NCBI GenBank assembly: GCA_964017235.1
Contig: OZ024928.1
Location: 4,712,001 to 4,776,000, forward strand
DNA: 64,000 nucleotides
From: Sabellastarte sp. h YS-2021
Taxonomy: Eukaryota > Annelida > Polychaeta > Sabellida > Sabellidae
Direction of reading: 5' to 3'
The translations under genes and the position numbers were made by a program. The notes beneath the pieces were generated by a model that saw only the letters and a program-made list of their open reading frames with translations, searched no databases and was not told where the DNA came from. Of this stretch, positions 57,141 through 64,000 are shown in pieces (the stretch's first letter is position 1; each line of letters begins with the position of its first letter).

Positions 57141-58867
57141 CCACTACCGGCAATATAAGTATAGTTATCTATATTTCATATAAAAGTTACAAATTAAACG
57201 CAAACTAAAAAAAATCCATCTTTCAACTATTTAGCAGAAGTCAAGACACTGGTATAGGGGTACAGGAATAAAATACAAATCGAAAAAAGCCACCTTTAAA
57301 ATCTGCACAGACATTCAGTTCATGAACTGGGATTTTGGGAATGGACTATTGGAACCCAATAAGGTTTAATGTCACATGACTTCCGGTTAGATTGCAGGAA
57401 ATTCGGGCGTAAAAGGAAGTGTAACAGTTAGTGGCATCTCCTAAAGTCTACTTCCGGTTGATTTGGCGCCTCTTGGCTGAAAAAAAACAACAACTATGAA
57501 TGAATCTCTTTTATAACTCCTGTCACACTTTTCCAATAAGAGTCCCAAATCCATATTTTATTATCCACCATGCACTCTATTTAGCTTAGAAAGACATACA
57601 GTCTGGGTCATAGTTTTGCTGTATTCCACGGTGTCATTTGTTATGTAGAATTACCATTACAAGCTTGCAAGCAAGGGTAGCTTTTTCAATAATATTTGTG
57701 GAAGTTTGAAAACTACAAAGACGGTATATACATTATTAGAAAAAGTGTTTTACAGAGCTTTTACTCGTTCTGTTGCATAAAAATCCATGCAAAAATGACT
57801 GAGATATTTTAAACTAAATTTTTGAAGTTTTTATATTTACTTGAAGCCTAATGTATATGAGAGCTTTATTGCAATTTTACATAAAATACTTATTTTACTA
57901 ACTTTTCATACAAAATAGTGGATAATGAGAATGCAACATCCCCGATCATTAGTCATAAACTAGTAAATATCACCCATGAACTTGAACAATATAATACTCG
58001 TGCTATCCACTCATATAATATTGTCATTTTAATTGGTGATATATATTTGTTCAGATGTCAAGTTTTTATGTACCAGAAAACCATCTGACTTTAAAGCCAC
58101 ATTTCATCAGAGGTGTGCTTAAGTGCTTTACTGGAACAGTGTGAAAGGGGTTTTAACACAGACAGAAAAATGGTAAATCTACTCGTGTCTCAGGTCTCTT
58201 TAAATGCAAATCTAGTAATAATACAATAAAACCAATTTTTTGAAGAGACACTATAAATTTGTAGAACATTTTTTGATAAATATGCAGACATGTCACTGAA
58301 GTTTGATAAAAATAATAATCCAGACATTAATGTTTAATCAGACACAGAAATTGGGTGTCAGACATAAATGGATCTTTTTCCAAATCCATTCACATCATTT
58401 TTATGGGACATTAGATTTGTTTTTGTAAACAAGGATATTTTTCCAACATGGAGGGTGTAACTATTCTAATGAACCTGTCACACTTCTCCGGAAGAAGGGG
58501 GTCCACTCTTACAATGCTTCCAGTGAAGTCAAAAGCTAATTACACATACCGACACAAACAGATTGCAGACATAAATCAACTGATAGATATGTTCGGGATA
58601 ATCATTATTTAAAAAAAACAACCAAAAAACTGAACAACAGAACTGGCTTCCCAAGTTCAGAATATCTCAAAAATCCAGTGGGGTCACCAGTGCAGGGACC
58701 AGTACCAGAAAATTATAGAGACATAACCATTGGTCCCTTGTTTCCAGTTTGTGTGTTTACTTCTGAAAGTTATTAAATATCTTCATTTTATATATATAGT
58801 TTAAAATTTTTCAAGGTGGCTTTCAGCAGATCAGTGACAGAGCACCTGATCATATAACACACTGATG
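57141..58867. other. Intron 3, unassigned
   Basis: Two ACTTCCGGT words lie at 57379 and 57450. Otherwise no feature is recognised. Confidence 0.3.
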
Positions 58868-59100
58868 AAAAATGTGACTTGATGCCAGTTGATGTTACAC
58901 TGTGCCTGACAATGTGACACAGTGCCGCTTGATGATACAAAAGGCCAGATGTTATGACACAGTGCTACTCAATGTAACATGGTGCCAAACAAAGTAGCAT
59001 GTTGCAAGGCAATGTAGCACGTTGCCCGATGATATAGCATAGTGCCAATGATGTTATACAATGTAAACTGATGTTACACTATGCTAGAGTGATATGCCAG
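58868..59100. repeat. Degenerate minisatellite of about 20 bp
   Basis: About ten or eleven diverged units of the form TGATGTTACACTGTGCC appear in register. Related words (GGGACATAGTGC, GGCACATTGTG) occur again at 59560-59610. Confidence 0.7.
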
Positions 59101-60250
59101 TGTCAGGAGATGTAACAAAGAGTGAGTTTGGCCTGGTGTGTTGAGTGTGATGAGGATAAATCTGGTGCATGCGTGGATCACGTCTTCCGAGATGAGAAAA
59201 TGAAGAGCTTGGAATATCATCTTGGATTAAAATAACAAATGGCAATAGGAGCAAATACTTTGTTTTAGTTTGTGCAATAATTATTGTGTAATGATTATAA
59301 TAAAAATAATTATGTGTGTTCTTTCCTTTTTGGTGCTACGAAGAATACATAACCATGAATGTATAACCAGTATTTACTGGTGCTGGACCCTGCTTTGTTT
59401 AAACCGCCATCTTGAAATTCTGAATGCACCCACCAGTAGTGGAGATTACGCAGCATGGATAAATTTTGTGTTCTGCGGAAGAATTCAGAGTCATTTGGCC
59501 TCTCTTCTGCATGTGCCAAAACACTCAATGTACAAAGCCAAACTCGCTCAAGGTGCCAAATAATGGGACATAGTGCAAAACAATGGCACATTGTGTAAGC
59601 AACCTATGTGCCAATGTAATCGATAAGAAATAATGTAATTTTATGCATTTATTTCTGTTCATACACAGAGATGAACAAATGAGGTGTATATAATAAAAAG
59701 TAAATAAATACTTCTTGGATGAATTATTTTTTGATTATTATTTAAAACCAATAACAATGGTGATGTCAAGTATGTCCCACAGGGTTCGATGTTTTCATTT
59801 TGAAATTCTGATTGGATAAAATAGGTCAACGAATTTTATTAGTCTTCTGCAGTGATGAAGATTGTGATAATAAATTTTTCATGGTTATTCACTTCAATAC
59901 TTGTGTGTATATTTTTATTCTTTTCCAGTTTGGCCCACACAAGTGAATTTATGTCTAATTTAATGGCCTAAAGACCAATTCACATTGGCTAGATTTGAGT
60001 TTGGATCTAAAAAGTGGTTACTTAAAGTTCAAGTCAAAAAGGTAGACTAATCAGAAGCCTCGAAGATTGCAATAAGGACAAGAAAATCTGTTACATGGAT
60101 GTTTTTTTCCATTTTTATGTCTGGATTTTCCTGCTGCACCTCTTTAATAACTTACAGAAATACACATAGAGAGGGATATATAATATTGTTTTAATAAAGT
60201 TTGTGTGTGGTTTTTTATTTTTTCAAACGTAACGAATCAATTACTGAAAC
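59101..60250. other. Intron 3, unassigned
   Basis: Open frames on both strands at 59270-59591 show no recognised domain. 59560-59610 has stray units of the minisatellite. Confidence 0.3.
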
Positions 60251-60276
60251 ATCCCCCCCCCCCCCCACACACACAG
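60251..60276. repeat. Poly-C and CA microsatellite
   Basis: A run of about 14 C followed by ACACACACAC. Confidence 0.9.
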
Positions 60277-60599
60277 TATCCTTACTTAGTTATTCCTGTC
60301 TGCCACTTCTTGGTCTATATAAAGCTATTGCCTTAAAGAAATACAACTTCTTTTTTTTCTTCTTTTCTTTTTTGGTAGATTATTGCAATTGTTTGCTGCT
60401 TTCTTTCAAATATAACTTAGTATATAGCTACTTTATCTTATTCACTTTGTTTTACCTATTGCTTATTGCCTGGGCAGTGTGAATCAGCCATAAGTGAATT
60501 GGTGTTCATCTTCTCGGATTGTGACTGAAGTTTCAATTTTGAATATTCTCGTGTACATGTGTTTTCTTCATAATTTCGACATTGACAAACCTTGCCACA
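60277..60599. other. Intron 3, unassigned
   Basis: T-rich sequence near 60340-60375; no feature is recognised. Confidence 0.3.
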
Positions 60600-61050
60600 G
60601 CAGCTGAGTTTCCTCATTTCATAGTTTCACCCAAATCCTCCTACTTTTTGAGTAATCTCAACAAATAACTGAAATTTTCATATTCAGAGTATGATCTGCA
60701 TCTTTTCCAAAATCTCATGACTTGTTCCTTTGCTCAGATGTTACCTACATTAAAATAAATTCACAAAGATGCGTTTTATTTATTTAGTTTGGGTTTAAGA
60801 TCGCTTTCAACACTGTCTAGGGCATATTGCAACGGGTAGTTTTATAGGCGGAGGAAACCAGTACATACAGTTGGTCAAGGTTCTGTACTGTAAACTGCCA
60901 GCCGTCAGTAAAAAACATATTTCCCACAAAGGAATTCAGGCTTTGAAATGCTGACTTGAGAGGTGTTTTAGAGTGGTCACTAACACAGACTGACAAACAG
61001 CAACAACAAAAAAGACGCCCTAAAACATAACTGCCTTGGCGGAGCTAGAA
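60600..61050 (-). mobile_element. R-element copy, split by SINE-A
   Basis: The left part carries TTGAGTAATCTCAACAAA, ATGATCTGCATCTTTTCC and ATGACTTGTTCCTTTGC. The part after the SINE carries ACACAGACTGACAAACAGC and ATAACTGCCTTGGCGGAG. The join matches the undisturbed order at 50.7 and 55.8 kb. Confidence 0.7.
60777..60970 (-). mobile_element. SINE-A copy nested in an R-element
   Basis: TTTATTTAGTTTGGGTTTAAG, GGAAACCAGTACATACAGTT and TGTACTGTAAACTGCC are the reversed body. The tRNA-like head is truncated after the CTGACTTGAGAGGTG arm. Confidence 0.8.
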
Positions 61051-61797
61051 AAAAGTGCACTTCACATTCATATACAGTCAAAAACAGTAGATCACCTACT
61101 TTATTGTAAGTCGAGCGCAACGGTCAAAAAAGCAGTTGGTGAAATTAGAAATAAAAATCAAGCCCATGTTTCGTGTAAAAGGAAGATAAATCTGTGTTGA
61201 CCCCGTTTACGTATACTGGAGCAAGTTCAGGTTTCTAAGATCTCATTTTTAACAAGTATTTTTTACAGTTTTAATTTATCATGTTAACAATATGGGGTTT
61301 AAAGTGTCCATAATTAAGATTTTTTGTTGAAAAGTTCAAAACAGTACAAAGATAGCATGGGAGACTTTTTAGAGACTCACTAAAAAGAGTGGTTAAAATT
61401 ATAAAGCACCACAACAAAAGATAGTTTAATTTCATTTTACACTTTTTTCTGCACCAAAGATAATTTAATGTAATTTATGGTCTCTGGGTTTCTAAGTGCA
61501 GGTTTTAGAAATATATCAAACTACTTAAAATTATATAACAGATCTTCTAATGGAGGCATTGTAACTTTTCAAAGAAAAAATAGCAACCTGCTGGTATGGT
61601 CCATGAGATATAATACATGAAGGAATGCTTTTAACTAAATTACATTAACTAGATAATTCTGATTTAAAAAAGAGAAAAAAGGTGAACTTGGTTTGAACAT
61701 ATAAATGTACTTCACAACCTTAAGGGTGTGTTTCTACAATACCAATCGCTGATGGTGATCGCAAATAGTTAAATCCTATGTTGTTTTCCATACAGCC
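61051..61797. other. Intron 3, unassigned
   Basis: No feature is recognised. Confidence 0.3.
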
Positions 61798-61806
61798 GAT
61801 ATATTA

Positions 61807-62043
61807 TTTAGTAAGTTTATTTGGGTTTTAAGATTGATTTCAATACTGTATAGGTTATATCACGATGGGTAGTTTTTCGGGCAGAGGAAACCAGTACATC
61901 CAGTTGGTCAAAGTTCTGTACTGTAAACTGCCGACTATCTGTAAGAAACTACTTTCTTTCCCACATAGCGTTCAGGGTTTGAACTGCCAACCTCAGAGGT
62001 GGGAGGCGGGTGTGTTACCACTGCGCCACTGTGGCCCCTATCA
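61807..62043 (-). mobile_element. SINE-A copy with target-site duplication
   Basis: Full length. Head on the minus strand GGGGCCACAGTGGCGCAGTG, B box near GGTTTGAACCC read from the other strand, body and AAATAAACTT tail. GATATATTA stands at 61798-61806 and 62044-62052. Confidence 0.9.
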
Positions 62044-62117
62044 GATATATTAAATGTTGATTTGGTGTACTTATATAAGAAAGTCCTTGACATTTTTCTT
62101 TTTTTTTAAAAAAAAAA

Positions 62118-62165
62118 ACAAGGCCAAAAGGGGTTTTGGTCCACTAGTCATCAGAGACTGCAGTA
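62118..62165 (-). mobile_element. 5S-SINE 3' fragment
   Basis: On the minus strand CAGTCTCTGATGACTAGTGG, ACCAAAACCCC and TTTTGGCCTT match the end of the 5S-SINE, with an A-run at its 3' side. Confidence 0.5.
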
Positions 62166-62712
62166 GTGCAATGAAGCGGCCAACAATCCCAGTTATAATG
62201 TAACGACAGAAGGTGACAATATAGGATGAGTGCGTAGTACAAGTACTAGATTGCTCATTTCATGAGTGATATTTGTTTCGTATTTGTTTGATAAGGAATG
62301 TTTTGCTTTAATAATAGGTAAAATATGTCCACATTAAGCAAAGTAACACAGAAAAGGCTGTGAAACATATCCCCACTTATGGGCATCAGTGAATATAAAA
62401 ATGGCAACAAAATATTATATTAACTAAACAGATCTTATAATGCTACATAACTACAATTACTGTGTATGTTAGAATTTTCACTAGGCATCAAGTCTAGCTA
62501 TTTTAGCAATTGAATTTTGATAGTGAAAAATAATTTCTACTGAAATGTCAAATGTGTATCAATATCTCAAACAGAAATTGGTTATATTTGAACATTAATT
62601 CTAGTAAATTTTTACTGATAAATTATTGTAAAATTTTCTTCAGCTAATATTTCTACTTATGTATTAGTCAACTCATTATATATAATTCTATTTATTATTT
62701 TTGTTCTATTAG
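62166..62712. other. Intron 3, last part
   Basis: AT-rich. A T-rich stretch leads to the exon 4 acceptor at 62712. Confidence 0.4.
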
Positions 62713-62891
62713 CAGTTCAATACAGTTCCACCTCACTACAAGACCCCAAGTCAGGCAGCAAACAAGCTGTGGTGGACCTAGTGGTACTCGCCGATCATGG
62801 AGTGTACCAAGAATACCTGGAAAGGTACAACTTCAACAAGAAGAAAGCGGTTAAGAGTATCAAGAGGTACTACACCCTTCTGGTACACATG
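62713..62891 (+). CDS. Exon 4 of putative reprolysin/ADAM-like metalloprotease (start of M12B catalytic domain)
   Basis: The exon gives two bases completing a codon with exon 3 and then 59 codons (residues 109-167), ending CAC ATG before donor GTGAGT at 62892. A NAGNAG-type acceptor (TTAGCAG) would allow a start at 62713 or 62716, adding or dropping one alanine. After a Ser/Lys-rich linker it reads VVDLVVLADHGVYQEYLERY and then a basic helix ending KRYYTLLVHM. This fits the first beta strand and helix of reprolysin (M12B) domains, where a hydrophobic strand ends in V-A/V-D and is followed by a helix and V-N or V-H. The HExxH zinc motif should lie in exons beyond the window. Whether the protein is ADAM, ADAMTS or another M12B type cannot be told from this piece. 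Confidence 0.7.
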
Positions 62892-63904
62892 GTGAGTAGC
62901 TGGTGACTATGGATTTCAATTTAGTTTGACTATCAAGAAGGCCGGCATGGTAACTGATTCCCTAAAAATTGATAGAGTTTGTTAAGCTGATAGCCTGTTT
63001 CCATGAGTGAGACTGCTAAAATTGATTAAATATGACAAATAGGGAGGTTGAGTGAAATTTATTGAATTAAAAATAAAAAGTAAGGAAGTTATATTTTAAA
63101 AGTATACAATATATCTATCAAGCCAGTTAAGGTTTTTTTCTAGAAATGGTGATAGAAAGTATGATATAAAATGAAAATCAATAGATTCATACTTCCAACT
63201 GTAACAGATACCGGGTATGTGTAATTGAGCACTTAAGTATTTTGTAATGATATATGTTAAATATAATTTTCAGGAATAAAGTAATTTTATATATTTTTTG
63301 TAAGTTCTTAGTTTCAACTCTCTAGATAATGTTGCTTGGAAACTGTTTTTCTTAGCTTTGCCTTGAAGTTTAATCTAGATTCAAGTCCTGATACAAGTAA
63401 GATTAAAAACAAACGGATGTCCTAGTCTACATGGCCAATGGTCCAGATTTTGGCACTGAATTTGGACAGCATAAAAGTTTGTTAAAAAGGTATTTTATAC
63501 ATTAATCAGGAGCTCTTTTTCTGTTTTCCACTAGAGAAGTGCTATTGAATCTGTCATGGTGGGTTTTTGACTAGTTAAAGGTTATCTTGGTGTAATGGAA
63601 TCACAACACACAAGTCTGGATCTTAAAAGCCCAACACTTTGTCATATCCACTTATCCTGCTTTTCACAAATAACATTAAATGTATTCAGCTTGCGCCATC
63701 CGTTTCCCAATTCGCGACTTATAGTGTGAAGTTTGGGTTTACATGTACACAAATTACAATTCACCAAATAAAAAACTCCACATAAACAAAGATTCAAATT
63801 ATCCAAATATATTTGTTATCTTCCTATTTAACTGAATCACTAAATCAAACATATGGAGTTATTCTTCTCAGTTCATTTTAGAACACACAAGAAAGGAAAA
63901 TACA
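62892..63904. other. Intron 4, first part
   Basis: No further exon of the metalloprotease is recognised before the window edge. Confidence 0.4.
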
Positions 63905-64000
63905 ATTGGTTAATCTAATATAACCCAATCTAAGTTGGTCTTTTATAGCACTTAATTTCCCCTTTATTAAGCAGACTCTAAGGCCAAGAAGAGAAAATGC
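63905..64000 (-). mobile_element. LINE 3' end, cut by the window edge
   Basis: Tail TAATCTAATATAACCC-AATCTAAG, then TTTTATAGCACTTAATTTCC and AGCAGACTCTAAGGCC, which is the reversed 3' end of the LINE family at 3.0 and 30.8 kb. The body would continue to the right. Confidence 0.75.

Larger units (their letters stand above)
25782..64000 (+). other. Span of the partial metalloprotease gene, open at the right edge
   Basis: The four exons total 501 bases, exactly 167 codons, with junction phases 1-0-1-0 that all agree. Intron lengths are about 2,486, 21,426 and 12,697 bases, and intron 4 runs off the window. Additional small phase-neutral exons inside introns 2 or 3 cannot be excluded. All introns begin GT and end AG. 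Repeats account for much of the intron DNA. Confidence 0.5.

Noticed and set aside
59270-59591. Overlapping frames on both strands
   Set aside because: Neither has a recognised domain, and part overlaps minisatellite-like sequence.

Overview
This window reads as nuclear DNA of a marine invertebrate animal. It is AT-rich and intron-dominated, with little coding sequence and many short interspersed repeats. Several tRNA-derived SINEs end in a conserved tail close to 'ATATGACC...GTTGAA...GTAAAAC', a type I associate with molluscs and other lophotrochozoans. With the CR1/L2-like LINEs and PIF/Harbinger transposons this makes a mollusc the best guess, but that is inference and no species can be named.

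One host gene can be supported. Four plus-strand exons (25782-25905, 28392-28483, 49910-50015, 62713-62891) join in matching codon phase (1, 0, 1, 0) into 167 codons. The product starts with a signal peptide, continues with about 90 residues lacking cysteine, and ends with the first strand and helix of a probable reprolysin/ADAM-like (M12B) metalloprotease domain. The zinc site and the rest of the gene lie beyond the right edge. Introns of about 2.5, 21.4 and 12.7 kb are filled with repeats.

Layout: 1-5 kb holds SINEs, a LINE end, a terminal-inverted-repeat MITE and an unusual inverted element with a minisatellite hairpin. 5.8-11.5 kb holds two decayed PIF/Harbinger transposons, a LINE reverse-transcriptase scrap and a triplet microsatellite. 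11.5-25 kb is mostly non-coding, with a 121-nt hairpin, an 890-bp TAC/TGC triplet array, 5S-rRNA-like SINEs and minisatellites. 25.5-64 kb is the metalloprotease gene. Its introns carry most copies of an abundant non-autonomous family (called 'R-element' here), several of them split by later insertions, plus LINE fragments and four kinds of SINE.

The most distinctive items are the 5S-rRNA-derived SINE family, the nested R-elements with readable insertion order, the inverted minisatellite element at 4.34-4.83 kb, the 47-bp-arm hairpin at 16.73 kb, and the short cysteine-free prosegment predicted for the protease. I found no CRISPR array, operon, rRNA gene, functional tRNA gene or intact autonomous transposon.
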